A stretch of 64,000 nt of DNA. Source: Owenia fusiformis (taxonomy: Eukaryota; Annelida; Polychaeta; Sabellida; Oweniidae). Below the pieces are notes generated by a model. The model was not told the origin of the DNA. It saw only the letters and a program-made list of their open reading frames with translations, and searched no databases. Location of the stretch: the NCBI GenBank assembly GCA_903813345.2, contig CAIIXF020000005.1, positions 27,343,375 to 27,407,374 on the forward strand, given 5' to 3'. Both the position numbers and the translations under genes were made by a program. Shown one piece after another: positions 1-11,127 of this stretch (position 1 is the first letter of the stretch; each line of letters starts with the position of its first letter).

Positions 1-28
1 TTCATGGCACATATAATACATTTTGCAG

Positions 29-261
29 ATACTAAAAGAGCGCATGATGTATTCGAATCATTTCCTGGTACGAAAGCAGGGATAGCGGACGCGGACTACG
101 GTGATGTCTATGATGTAGCATACGAGATACTCAAGGCAGGGACACTGGGGAAGAAAAGGCTGATTTACCCAAATGAATGGACCTTAAAGATGTTGTTAAT
201 TGTTGATCTATTTTTTCCTGACCTCATTGATGCGAGTGATAGAGAACTTTTTGGTAATTAA
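29..261 (+). CDS. 11-beta-HSD-like SDR, last coding exon (5' part outside window)
   Basis: Terminal exon of an NADP-dependent short-chain dehydrogenase/reductase resembling hydroxysteroid 11-beta-dehydrogenase 1 (HSD11B1 / HSD11B1-like), ER-membrane enzymes that reduce or oxidise steroid and related carbonyls. The exon follows a TTTTGCAG acceptor (AG at 27-28), enters in phase 1 and encodes about 77 residues before TAA at 259-261. What shows the family is the C-terminal layout: DT..A near the start, then YEILKAGTLGKKRLIYPNEW, which matches the 'ALEIIKGGALR.EEVYYDSSLW' pattern of HSD11B1 in order and spacing, followed by a hydrophobic tail. The Rossmann fold and the catalytic Ser-Tyr-Lys would be in upstream exons that are not here, so activity cannot be judged. 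The closest alternative is another classical SDR such as the DHRS7 group. Confidence 0.72.
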
Positions 262-922
262 CCAACTCTATAGGTCTCATCATACGAGTTAAAGAATTGA
301 GATACATCATCGTAAAATTATAACTTGGAGTGAAATTAACATCGCCAATCGCCATGCTTTCTCTGATTTAAAAAAGAGTTAATCTGCATTCTTAATTTTA
401 CAACAGAGTGTACATGGCGGTTAGTAAATCATATGGCTCAATGCGTTGTGGCTAATTTAATGCACTCATCCTGGTCCTGTGCTTATATCATTCATATATA
501 TATTTATATCATATAAAGAGACAATTTAGGATTAAATATTCATGCAAGTTCATGATGCAAGTGATTAAAATGTTGGATTACTACTTACTAGTCAAGAATT
601 ATAGTGACTGTTGTACACATTGTGGGTGCTGGCATCTATCTAGGTTGCCCCTTTAATATATGAGAATAAGAGAATTTGTGTTAAATTGTTGTCCTTTGCG
701 GTTTGACAGTAGCGTGCCGTTTTGACTTTTAATGCAGTCTTAATCAGGCAATCGTCTCAAGGTAATAATTTTGACATTAGGCCTAATTACGAAATTAACA
801 AGTGTTATTTCAAAAACACGCACCAATGCTCAGAAAAACATCGATGAAATACTATTTTTAATCCAGCTAAACTTTGAGTTTTACATTTGAAATAGCATAC
901 AAGATCGGACAAAATCAGAAAA
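262..922. other. Intergenic, SDR 3' flank to Kv channel
   Basis: AT-rich spacer holding the SDR 3' UTR and the Kv channel 5' flank. I see no open frame, no clear AATAAA signal, no TATA box and no repeat unit. Transcript ends cannot be placed from sequence alone. Confidence 0.5.
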
Positions 923-1381
923 ATGCCTAAGTTGAAGATTTGCATAAGCGGGAGAGATTTTCTAGTATCATTGGCATCCATAGAAAATAGCAATCCATTC
1001 AACAAAGGTCTTTTGAGCAAGGACAGTGACTACTATGACGAAGAAATGAAATGCCTGTTCTTCGAGAGGAATCCAGATCTATTCCCAATGGTTCTGGAGT
1101 ATATACGCACAGGGGAGGTTCATTTGTTTGGCAACTTCTGTGGCCAAGTCGTCCAACAAGAGCTAAAATTTTGGGGCATCAGCGAACGTGAGATAAGAAT
1201 ATGTTGTTGGGATAGGTTCAGGGAAAATGATGATAAGTTGACCTGTTTCAATGTCGTGAAGAACGCACTGAGTTGGTCCCAAAAGCTCCACGAGGGATCA
1301 CTCCTGGATGGGCCACGTGAAGAAACCAGAAGAAAAATTCGGATATTCTTGCAGGACCCCTTCTCATCTGTCACAGCCAAG
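923..1381 (+). CDS. Kv channel exon 1 (T1 domain)
   Basis: Encodes residues 1-153. It ends AAG|GTAACC in phase 0. It contains the zinc-binding H67/C73/C94/C95 and ends with DPFSSVTAK, the usual pre-S1 linker. Confidence 0.88.
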
Positions 1382-3209
1382 GTAACCTTCACCATTCATT
1401 GTAATTTCATTTTGTAGTTTTGATTTCTCAATGACACTGGATTCCTCTTCTTAAATAATATGTCTAAAGAGTAGAAATTGAGATTTTGAGATTGCCGAGG
1501 TGGTTGAATAAGTCCAACAGATGCTTGCTCTTCTGAGTTTCACCCGGGGATTTTCATTATATCTCACTTGTTATTTTGCAGCTTTGGGCATCGTTTATGT
1601 TCATGGCAATTTGCGCATCAGTGGCGATCGTATGCATGGAAACAGATGAGTTCTTCAGATCTCCAGCCTTGCTAACTGTACCAAAGATCAACAGCAATGA
1701 AACCAACCCAAAGTACAAGATGTATGATACAACAGATGCTCGCCTGGAGATAATGATAATTGATATCGCGCTGAACGCTGTGTTTACTGTGGAATTACTG
1801 CTATGGTATATGACGTTTGTGAATTTGAGGGATTGCCTCATGTCATTTATGACCTACGTGGATTTTATCAGCATCTCTGGCACCTGGATGCAGTACATTA
1901 TCATCTTCTCGTATCCTCGCTTCAGATTCGTCGACGACTCCATCTACTTCTTGTTCCACCTTATCGATATTATGCGGCTCATCAGAGTCTTCAGACTTTT
2001 GAAACTCGCTGCCTTTTTCAAAGAGTTCCATGTCCTGTTGCTGACACTGAAAGCCAGCGTCAAAGAGCTTCTTCTTCTGTGCACTTTGATCTTCACGTGG
2101 ATGACCATATTTGCCGTGTTGATCTACATAGCAGAGCTGACCGAACCCAATAATTTTCACTCCATATTGAAAGGATTTTGGTGGTCAGTGGTCACCATGA
2201 CAACGGTTGGATATGGAGATACCCATCCGGAGTCTGCGCCTGGTTACATTGTTGGATGCTTCTGCGCCTTGTGTGGACTGTTATGTACAGGTCAGTGAGT
2301 AGACTTTACAAAATCACTTCACTCTTTGGATTAATTTATTATAACCGAGTAATAATTGAAAGTTTCACAATGCAATTTTTAGCCAAAAATCACTTCACTA
2401 CCTTTTCTACATGAATATGTTTTTACGACTATAAATGTCAATGACAGCTAGACTCAACATCATATAAATGTGCAACTAGTTAAAGGGTAGTGTGGCTTGC
2501 CAATTGCGATTCGGTGTAGTTATTTAAATTCTTTAAATCCCTGACACATATACAATTTCATATTTTTCAAAACAAGGGAAGTGAATTCAATCATGAAGAT
2601 GCCATTCATGTGTCGGTATGTCTATGTCTAATTCTATTAATTCTTCTTTGTGATTTATCATTGACATGTCGCTAATTCCTCTCCTAATACCAATAAATAC
2701 TGGCCTCTCAATCGAACTCCAAAATATTATTTCTGCTGATCATTTCAGGTCTTCCAATACCTATTATAGGAAATAGGTTCAACCAATACTACAACTCAGC
2801 GCAACTAGTGGAATCACTTGCTCAACGGTCACCCAACAACGTAGAAAACAGTTTAAATAATGCAGACGACAATGTAGAAGCAGACGACAATACTCTAGTT
2901 GTCAACGATAATGTACATACAGCAGACAATGTAGATACAAATGATGAAAGAGACAAAACGGACATTGAAGGAAAAGAACACGATTCAAATAATAACATTA
3001 TAGATATACCAAAGGGGCCCGTGTTTGGAGATACAAGTCGCATTCAAGTTGAACACATGTGTGGGGTTACCTCAATAGAGAACAGAAATCTGTATGCTGA
3101 ATCGCCCATATGCGGAAACGAGGATCCGGGTAGTTTGGCTGTAGCTGACAATGAAGAATTTAATATTGCATATACATCGATTACCTACACAAATCTTGGC
3201 TATACGTAA
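923..3209 (+). CDS. Voltage-gated potassium channel, Shaw/Kv3-like, divergent
   Basis: Six-transmembrane Kv channel subunit of the plasma membrane; four subunits form a K+ pore. Exons 923-1381, 1582-2290 and 2749-3209 join in one frame of 542 aa. Residues 1-110 form the T1 tetramerisation domain with the HX5CX20CC zinc site of non-Shaker Kv channels (H67, C73, C94, C95) and FWGI before it. S1 starts near residue 156, S4 is about 282-300, the selectivity filter TVGYGD is 351-356 and the S6 PxP hinge is P392-I-P394. The C-terminal tail (about 410-542) is rich in Asn and Asp with loosely repeated NADDN/VDTND-type segments. The start at 923 leaves almost no residues before T1; an upstream exon is possible. 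The S4 charge ladder is unusual (see findings). Overall closest to Shaw/Kv3, but the usual NVGG of T1 reads CISG. Confidence 0.9.
1382..1581 (+). other. Kv channel intron 1
   Basis: 200-bp intron, GTAACC to TTTTGCAG. A 50-bp stretch at 1491-1540 looks vaguely like the 5' half of a tRNA (GCCGAGGTGGTTGAATAAG) but lacks a convincing TΨC arm. Confidence 0.8.
1582..2290 (+). CDS. Kv channel exon 2 (S1 to start of S6)
   Basis: Encodes residues 154-390 (last codon split, phase 1). It begins LWASFMFM after TTTTGCAG and ends ACA G|GTCAGT. It holds S1-S5, the S4 segment MRLIRVFRLLKL and the pore TMTTVGYGD. Confidence 0.92.
2749..3209 (+). CDS. Kv channel exon 3 (S6 gate and cytoplasmic tail)
   Basis: Acceptor CATTTCAG at 2741-2748; the split glycine codon restores LPIPIIGNRF, the S6 gate. 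The tail runs to TAA at 3207-3209. The 458-bp intron between exons 2 and 3 (2291-2748) shows nothing else recognisable. Confidence 0.88.
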
Positions 3210-3865
3210 ACAATAAGCTAGTGGCAATGCAAAGGAAAACTAAACATAAATAACTTTTTTCTTTCTTCCAAAATATCATTCAATTTCTGTAGATGATTTT
3301 GTTACTTATATATGAAGGTACTTTTCTGATGACTATGGTCAGTTTGAATAGTCATTGTCACGCCGTATATTTATTTTCAACCAATTTATCTCCTTAACAC
3401 CAAAACTATTTGCGATGATTTACACTCGAGATATATTCAAATCACCAAAAAGAAGGTGCTCGATTATTCCAATTATGTCTCTGAAAATATCCTAAAAACA
3501 GAATTCAATTTTCAATAGAGGTTTAGCACTTTTCTAAAGATGTCGCCTGTGAGGCTACTTTAAGTAATGTAATTATTCTAAACAGCCATAACATCAGGTA
3601 TAGAACGTAGATACTGAATCAATCAATCATATTCAATTTGGTAAAATATAAGACCAACAAGTTTGATAATCTGTCAGCATATATTCAATTAGTCTTTTTC
3701 CGTCTTAACACAATTGGAAAATTCCTGAAAACTCTGAAATAATTCAGTTTCAGTAAATGCTTCAGACATGGTGATTTATGCATATAACTAGGTAAAAGTA
3801 TCTAATTATTTCAAGGTAAATAAATATTATGCTTATTTGTAGTTAATATACTAAGTGTGTTATGA
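3210..3865. other. Kv channel 3' flank
   Basis: AT-rich. The only AATAAA near the expected place is at 3819-3824, about 610 bp after the Kv stop, a candidate polyadenylation signal. No other structure seen. Confidence 0.35.
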
Positions 3866-4125
3866 TTGACCAATCCATCTGTCATAACTAAGCAAATGGA
3901 GATCAGATACATTTAAATTATTTTGGGAAAATATTTGAGCGATCTTTTGATCCAATATGGCTGTCCAATCAAAATGGACCAAACGAATTTGATACTTCCT
4001 TATTTGGGTAGGATATGCAAATGAGTTAGGATAGCGAGTATACCCCACTTTTACACGGCTAAAACTAAGTGGACAAAATGTTGGATATTGGTGCAGATAG
4101 CGTATCTCATGGACTTCTCTAAGAA
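3866..4125 (+). promoter_or_regulatory. wnt2: Wnt2 upstream region with CCAAT and octamer motifs
   Basis: The 260 bp before the Wnt2 start codon contain three CCAAT motifs (3870-3874, 3952-3956, 3965-3969) and a perfect POU octamer ATGCAAAT at 4015-4022. There is no TATA box. These are motif matches only; a promoter role is inferred from position. Confidence 0.35.
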
Positions 4126-4205
4126 ATGGCAAATTTTCATTGGAAAAACCTGGTAATCATTTTACTAGTTCTAGTCTGCCCTAACGAAATAACAGCAACT
4201 TGGTG
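4126..4205 (+). CDS. wnt2: Wnt2 exon 1 (signal peptide)
   Basis: ATG at 4126-4128; encodes MANFHWKN, the hydrophobic core and ITATW, ending TG|GTAAGT in phase 2. The first base of exon 2 completes the second Trp. It lies 2.7 kb before exon 2 and is found by the signal peptide plus the phase match. Confidence 0.85.
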
Positions 4206-7200
4206 GTAAGTGTTGGAACCCTTTTATTTATTTAAAACAATTTGGTAGTTTATACCAATACGTATCACTCAGCGTGTGGTCATCATCTCCTGATCGGTTT
4301 GTTCTATCTGACAGTTGGATTCCATATGTACAAATATATCGATAACAAATCACTATCTTCTCGGTTAAAAATGATTTCCTTCTGTCTAAACCTTTACATT
4401 GCATTATTGGAAACGTCTTTCACAGTAATGAAGTTCTGTTGAATTAAAAATGTGACGATGGTCTTCGTACCACCGCTATTTATTTGGATTTTATGGTGAG
4501 TATTTGATGAAAATTTGTTTTTATAATTACAAATGTGTTTTAAGTTGTAAGTAACGTTCGGAGTCAATGAGAGACACCATTCTTGATTTTTGATAATTTT
4601 TCAAGATGGTAGAATATCTACAAAAAATAATATTTTATTATAGTACATGATATGATTTAATGCCACTCACTTATTCATCATTTTGGAATTCTGCAAGATT
4701 ACACAATTCACACTCACAAGTGCAATAAATTCATTTCTGAAAATAGATGGATTACGTTAGTTTGTAAATATCTTAAAAAATCTTAAAACAATGGTTCGAG
4801 TGTACAGGGATAGTTGATTTGTTCTGAAGGAACGTTAAGTATTTATTTTAGCGTTGAGATGAGCTTAGAAACGGTATTTTGGACAGACTCGACTATCTCG
4901 AGTCCTTATACCAATCTATGTTTAGATATTTTGTGCTATTTACGTCTCATGAAGATGTACGGGTATACCCTCAAAATGGTTTATATTGTGTTTTTATTTA
5001 AATACGAGATTTATGTCTCACTTTTGATCTACTTTTACGTTGTAGTGACATATTTTGGGGGTTGATTGATGGGGGTTAAAAACAAAGTAAATGGGTTGTT
5101 TATGGGAAATCGAATCGTAAACGTGTTTTCTTGATGAATTGAAATAAGAAAGGAAATTGAATGATTTTACCGATGATATGATAACGACAATCAACTCGGT
5201 TGATGATATAACTGCAACAATCAACTTAACTGATGAAAACTAATGGCTTGATTAATGAAAGGGGAATTAAGTTGATGAATATTAATGAAATTAAATGATT
5301 TAATGCGTCAAAATCCCCCAATGCAAGATCTGTTAGTTGAAAAGAGATAGAAGTTTGCAACTGCAGTGAGTAAACTAATCAACAGTGTCAGAGTTGCCAA
5401 ATGTTGTTAATTAGAATTCTTCAGGTACTCCGACGTATTATATCAGCCCTCGATATGAAGATTCAAACTGTTGCGATTTACGTGTTTCCCATGAGATAAA
5501 CAAATGATGAAATCAGATTACAGAGAATAATGTAAAATAAATACTATGATGCGGGGCAATGTTATTCTTTTGAGAAAATTGGCAAAGTCAATATTTGACC
5601 GGGGTGAAACATACTTGAATGTGGTTTATTGCAGTTGGCGGGGTAACCAGAAGATAGTGATACTCTCAATTAGAATCATTTAACGATTAATTGGAATGTT
5701 TATTTTAATGTCTAGCTAAACGTTTTGTTTAGTTCCCTGTTTGGTACGTTTATATCAACCTGATCTGCTGGTGAACTGGTACGAAATGAACCCTTTATAT
5801 AGTACTCATAATATAACTGTTATGTAATGAAATGTTTGGATATGGTGTTTATCACGAGCGATGTCCCAGCAAATTGATTTTTTGAGCCGTCAAGCCCCAG
5901 TCACATTTGCTCTACGGCGGCCGACAACAATCACGATATAGAAAATCTACATCCTAATGCTTATCCCTATTTTGATATCCCCAATATTCAACTCTTTCTA
6001 AAGTTCCTGGTTTATCTCATACCCAAACAACGTATGATAGAAATAAAGAACAGCCTCTGAGGAAGTCAGAGCACATTAGAAAACACAATGACAATCGGGA
6101 GAAAATATGATGATGAAACAATAAGATGTATTTCTAGGTTACGGTAATTTCCACAGATCCATACAGGGATGCTTCATAATTTCCCTTAGTAAAGATTATC
6201 ATTTTTACATCATTTATATGCAGATCTCCAAAAGAGAATTAGATATTGATTTCTTGGATATCTAGACGACTCATAAGTTGAACCTCCCAAAGAAAACTCA
6301 ACTCGGAGACACCTCATCCTGAATACAACTCATCCCTAAGACACTCATCCCAAGACAACTCATGCCTAAGACAACTCATCCCAAGACAACTCATGCCTAA
6401 GACAACTCATCCCAAGCCAACTCATGCCTAAGACAATTCATCCCAAGCCAACTCATACCTAAGACAATTCATCCCAAGCCAACTCATACCTAAGACAACT
6501 CATCTCTAAGGCAACGTACCCCTCAGACAACTCATCATAAGACAACTTGTCACTAAGAAACTCATCCCAAGGTAACACATCCCAAGACAACTCATCCATA
6601 AGACAACTCAAGCCTAGAGACAACTCATCCCAAGATCACGCAGTCCGTATACTGAGACCCGTGTACTTTCTCCTGTGAAACACAAATGAAAGGCAATAAA
6701 AACACACCTATAAAGAACAAACCCATACTTCATAACGATTGACGTCATCGGGACCAATGTCATCCGATTTCTCCGGATTGACGCAAGACACGGGGCATGG
6801 TCTTGAGATCATGAACTGACGTTGAAAAACAGAAAATGTGATGAGTAAAATTTTTAAATTGCGTGTATTTTCAGGTTTATAAGTCAGCTCCCGCTGCACG
6901 CGGTAGGCACACAGATGATCTGTGATAACGTCCCAGGTCTGGTGGGCCGTCAAAAGAGACTTTGTCGGGCCCATCTTGACGTCATGGTCAGCCTCGCAGA
7001 TGGCGCTAAAGTCGGTGTGAACGAATGTCAATTCCAGTTCAAAGCGCAACGTTGGAACTGCAGTACTATAGACAGAGACGCATCTGTCTTTGGAAAAGTT
7101 ATGCTAAAAGGTATTACATTAGAATCCTTAAGAATTTAAAATCAACATTCCCAAATTAATCACTTTGTCGTTTAAAAAATAATCAAAATCTTCCCATGTC

Positions 7201-10200
7201 TCTTGTTGTTAGGTGCCTTTGGACTAGGCTGGCTTACAACAATATCATTTTGATTTGAGTGATATTTGTAGAAAATGGTATCACTAAGTCAAATTCAAAT
7301 ATATTACTTCATTTAATGCGATAACTTAACAAAACAAGCAACTCCAAATAATGAAATAATAAAGAATTCTATGATTAATGCATGTTCATAAATGTAATTG
7401 CGAAACTTCAAAAGACTATAGGAGTTGGGGAAAAAACCATTAACACAAATCGTCATCAAAATAGTCGACGATAATTTGTGAGGAACGCTCGGTATCAGAT
7501 CGTGTCAGCGATTCACACTTTGAAGCTTATTGTAGAGTGACTTTTAACTCGAAGGCTCTTGAGAATATCCAAGGAGCTCAACATCCCGTCAAGGGCCTAT
7601 TAATCCATTCAAAATACTACTTGATAGATTTCTTGATTTGAGATTAAAGGCTATGATATCCAGTTATAGGCTTATATCCAATGTCCCCGGTTGACTCTGT
7701 CCTCCCTTATCGAAGCTCAGTGTATATTTGAGGCAGTTGACCGGGGAAAATGGCTTGATCTTATGTGGTAAGAACAAAATGGAATTTATTTTTCAAATTA
7801 TGATAACATATGTGAAGGATATTAGAGGGGGTTCAATGCTAATGAAACGTGAAATGAAAGTGAAGAACTGGCTGACATGTACAGGCCTAGTAATACTTAT
7901 GTTTAAACTCAATTTTAGTATTAAGTCCGTGCTGAATCTGAAAAGGGAGCCAAATTAAATCTCCCTCGTGCTAAAATTCCTACCATTTAATTCATCGTTC
8001 TGAGGCTTTGGTTTAACAGTTCCGATCTGCTGTAAAAGCAAACATCGCGCATTCAGTATAATCACGCTGGAGGACAAAGGAATGAAATTGAAACCTTTCT
8101 TGTGGAAATTACACTATAAGTTTTGCTATGTTTGATGTTGATCCGTAGGTGGTTTTATTTCAATCCCACCACACACGGCTCCAATAGAGATCGGGACTAA
8201 CTTGTCACTACCTATCAATACGAACATAACAGTCACCCGTTTCATTATCCGATTACGCTTCGCGACAAAAATGTTTTCAAACCCCAAAAACACTATTTAG
8301 GTGTCTGCATTCTCGTCAGTCAAAAATAATGAGATCATATTTTGAACCAATTTTGATTTCGGATTCACAATTCCTCTTCCTAGTTTTACGTTGGTCCTCG
8401 TGTATTTTTGCTTGCTAATTGCTGCCTTTCATTTCTTTGCCATGTTAAAGTCGTTTTCACATGACTTGGCTTTTCGAATCTTAGGCATTTGTTCAAAGTC
8501 TATCTTAGCTTTGACTCCTATTTCATTTTCTCTTGACCAGTCCCTCTCCCCTAGCTTATACTCTGAAAATTCTCAAAATGCGATATTGTTCTCTTCATTT
8601 TTTACTTAATTTTTAGTATTTACCAATATCCCTAAATATTTGCCAGTTTATAATATTACATACAAGTATTACTTTCTTATAACTTATGAACTTTGAGAGT
8701 AGCTCCAAGTTTCTAAAAAGTTATTTTTAAATCTCTGAGAACTCTGTAGTTTCCACCTCATCAGTTTTGATTGCCGACAGGAATCGTTGACAGATCGTAT
8801 TAGTTGCATAGTACATTTATTTTTAGTTTATCTTAAGAGTGCAAGATTATGTGTATGATATGTTTGCATAATCAATACAATCAGATAAAATAATATTCTA
8901 TGAGTAAATCTAAAGAAAATTCGAAATAACGTTTAGTTTTTTTGTTATTTAGTGGTAAGTTAAAATACAACAGTTGATACAATACTAATGCTTCAAACTA
9001 TTTTCTTTAAATGAATACTTGACAATATATATTTTTTTAAAAGTAATTTTGTATACAAAATGCCTTAGAAATTTGCCCTACCCCATTTTGGTATATTTTC
9101 AATATCTTGTATTAAAACGTTCTCATTATAGCCATCATACCAAAATTAGGACATCCTAAATATAAAAGTGTACTATTTAACAATTGGCTTGGACGTCAAG
9201 AAAGATTGGTGAACCTCACTCAGAATTCAGTGCATATAATGTGAAATACTTGTACAATAACGTCATTTCGAAGGACAATATAGTGAAATATTGGACCGAG
9301 GGCTGTAAACTAGCACTAAAACCCCTAGAACTGGCCCGGCAAGGTGGTAATAATATAATATCATAAATGTACAATAGATGAAAAACTTGTATGAGATCAT
9401 CTAATTTTTGTTTTCAAATTTTAATATTTCAGTCGGCAGTCGGGAGGCGGCCTTTGTATACTCAATCTCTTCAGCTGGGGTTGTTCATGCCATTACGAGG
9501 GCCTGCAGTAAAGGAGATCTTCAAAATTGTGCTTGTGACCCAACAAAAACGGGACAATCGAAAGACAGAAAGGGAGAATTTAAGTGGGGTGGGTGTAGTG
9601 ACAATGTAAGATATGGTGCAGATTTTTCTAGAATGTTTGTGGATGCTCGGGAAAAACGTATAAGAGACGCCCGGGCGCTTATGAACCTACACAATAATAG
9701 AGCAGGCAGAAGGGTAAGTGAGAGATGCCCCGAGTTCACAATATATTCGAATTATTCAGACTTGCATATTGCTGTCAATCTATAAAAATACCCTTGGATT
9801 GAGGGTGTATTTGTTGAACCGTCCTCGTACGGACACGTTTTTGAAAAACAAACCTTTTGAGAATCCTGTAATGGCATCAACTTTCCTGATTTCATATGAG
9901 AAACTCCCAGGAAAAGCCATGCATAATGAAAAAAACAAGAACTTATTTCCAGACAAACTTAAATTCTTCTGTAACATCAAAGTCCAAGATCAATATCAAA
10001 TCTTTTTATTTTTCAGGCAGTAAAGAAATTTATGAAATTAGAATGCAAGTGCCACGGGGTGAGCGGTAGTTGCACTATACGAACGTGTTGGCTTGCAATG
10101 CAAACCTTCAGAAAGGTGGGCGATTATTTGAAAGTGAAATATAACGGAGCCACCCAGGTTGGGATTAACCAAGATGGAAATGGACTCATTGTTGCAAATA

Positions 10201-10896
10201 GAAATCATAAGAAACCGACTAGGTCGGACCTTGTATATTTTGAGCAGTCTCCGGATTACTGCGTTGAAGACCCCGATACAGGTAAATATTATTACGGCGG
10301 TCTTGTTTTAAAGACGCATATGCATATAGTATATTGTTTAAAATATGCCCATTTTTAGTATTTGTATTATCGTTTGATTCTCGTTTGATTCATTTTGAAA
10401 GTGTTTCAATCCTAGGAGATCGTATATTATATACAGACAATGTTGCGATCATAAAATGAAAAACCTTGTGTACCTAATGTATAAATAATAAATTATTATA
10501 AATTGTCTCGAATTAAAACGTATTTCACACCTAAATCAAACTACGTGTCATATTAACAAGGATTCACGTGACGTGAAAATAGACCCCCGTTTAATTCATC
10601 ATAACAAACAAACCTATTTTTCAGGCTCATTGGGGACTGCTGGTAGGGAGTGTAACCGTACCTCTATGGGGACAGACGGTTGTGACATTATGTGCTGTGG
10701 GCGTGGTTATGACACTACAACCGTCAAAAAAGTACGGAAATGTGAATGTAAATTTCACTGGTGTTGCTATGTTAAATGTAAGGAGTGTATTGAAATGATG
10801 GATGTACATACATGTAAAGGACCCAATCCCACTGCTCCTCCTAAAATAAAGAGATTACGAAGAAAACCGGTGTATAAATTGGACTCCAAACTGTAA
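4126..10896 (+). CDS. wnt2: Wnt2 secreted signalling ligand
   Basis: Secreted, lipid-modified glycoprotein that binds Frizzled/LRP receptors. Five exons (4126-4205, 6875-7110, 9433-9713, 10017-10281, 10625-10896) join to 377 aa. Residues 1-24 are a signal peptide ([13 protein letters not shown] core). The mature part carries all 24 conserved Wnt cysteines. CHGVSGSC at 211-218 places the Porcupine-acylated serine at S215; the C-terminal finger [11 protein letters not shown] is 329-339; an N-glycosylation site is N298-R-T. Assignment to the Wnt2 subfamily rests on [37 protein letters not shown] and [16 protein letters not shown], all close to vertebrate WNT2/WNT2B. Five coding exons and the Trp-Trp at the first junction also match human WNT2. 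The tail after the last cysteine is longer and more basic (KIKRLRRK) than in vertebrates. ST7 lies downstream in convergent orientation. Confidence 0.96.
5890..6000. repeat. Dispersed short repeat, copy 1
   Basis: The stretch around 'GAAAATCTACATCCTAATGC' and the following ATTTCTCTC-like segment recurs near 30720-30860 and 45732-45899. The last copy has short inverted ends (GCCTCAGTC/GACTGAGGC), so this is probably a small MITE family. Confidence 0.4.
6321..6632 (+). repeat. Minisatellite, ~15/30-bp unit
   Basis: Tandem units of the form GACAACTCATCCCAA alternating with GACAACTCATGCCTAA give a 15-bp unit and a 30-bp higher period, roughly 20 units, 240 bp upstream of Wnt2 exon 2. Confidence 0.85.
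6875..7110 (+). CDS. wnt2: Wnt2 exon 2
   Basis: Acceptor GTATTTTCAG at 6865-6874; enters with one base that completes Trp27. It encodes [10 protein letters not shown] and [10 protein letters not shown] and ends AAA G|GTATTA in phase 1. Contains four of the Wnt cysteines. Confidence 0.93.
7111..9432 (+). other. wnt2: Wnt2 intron 2
   Basis: 2.3 kb of AT-rich DNA from GTATTA to AATATTTCAG. I see no repeat array and no credible open frame. Confidence 0.75.
9433..9713 (+). CDS. wnt2: Wnt2 exon 3
   Basis: Begins with two bases of a split Val codon, then [17 protein letters not shown]. Ends AGA AGG|GTAAGT in phase 0 after [12 protein letters not shown]. Four Wnt cysteines. Confidence 0.95.
10017..10281 (+). 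CDS. wnt2: Wnt2 exon 4 (acylation site)
   Basis: Acceptor TTTTTCAG; encodes [19 protein letters not shown] with the palmitoleoylated Ser215, and ends ACA G|GTAAAT in phase 1. Five Wnt cysteines. The introns on either side (303 and 343 bp) hold nothing else visible. Confidence 0.95.
10625..10896 (+). CDS. wnt2: Wnt2 exon 5 (C-terminal cysteine-rich domain)
   Basis: Acceptor ATTTTTCAG; the split Gly codon restores [12 protein letters not shown]. It contains [14 protein letters not shown] and HTCKGP, eleven cysteines, and stops at TAA 10894-10896. Confidence 0.95.
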
Positions 10897-11127
10897 ATAT
10901 GATGTAACATGATTTAATGACTAACATACAGTTCCTGTTCACGATGGTGCATTTCGTGTCTCTAGTGTCATATACAGATCCGTTTTGGGCCTGTCATATC
11001 AGTCTAATGACATTGTGTGTCAACTGCGATGTAAAGTTGTAAACGTTTATGTGTCAGAAATATGGACTCAACAGAAGGATGATAATTGCTACATTTAAAT
11101 ATCAAACCACGTGACCACTAGCCGACA
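10897..11127 (+). other. wnt2: Wnt2 3' flank
   Basis: No AATAAA close to the stop. The first plain AATAAA I see is at 11905-11910, beyond the tandem repeat, so the 3' UTR may be long. Confidence 0.3.

Larger units (their letters stand above)
4206..6874 (+). other. wnt2: Wnt2 intron 1
   Basis: 2.67 kb, AT-rich. It contains a diverged copy of a dispersed repeat near 5890-6000 and a minisatellite at about 6321-6632; nothing coding is supported. Confidence 0.75.

Noticed and set aside
1491-1540. tRNA-like segment in Kv intron 1
   Set aside because: The 5' half suggests GCCGAGG.GGTT but there is no matching acceptor stem or TΨC arm.
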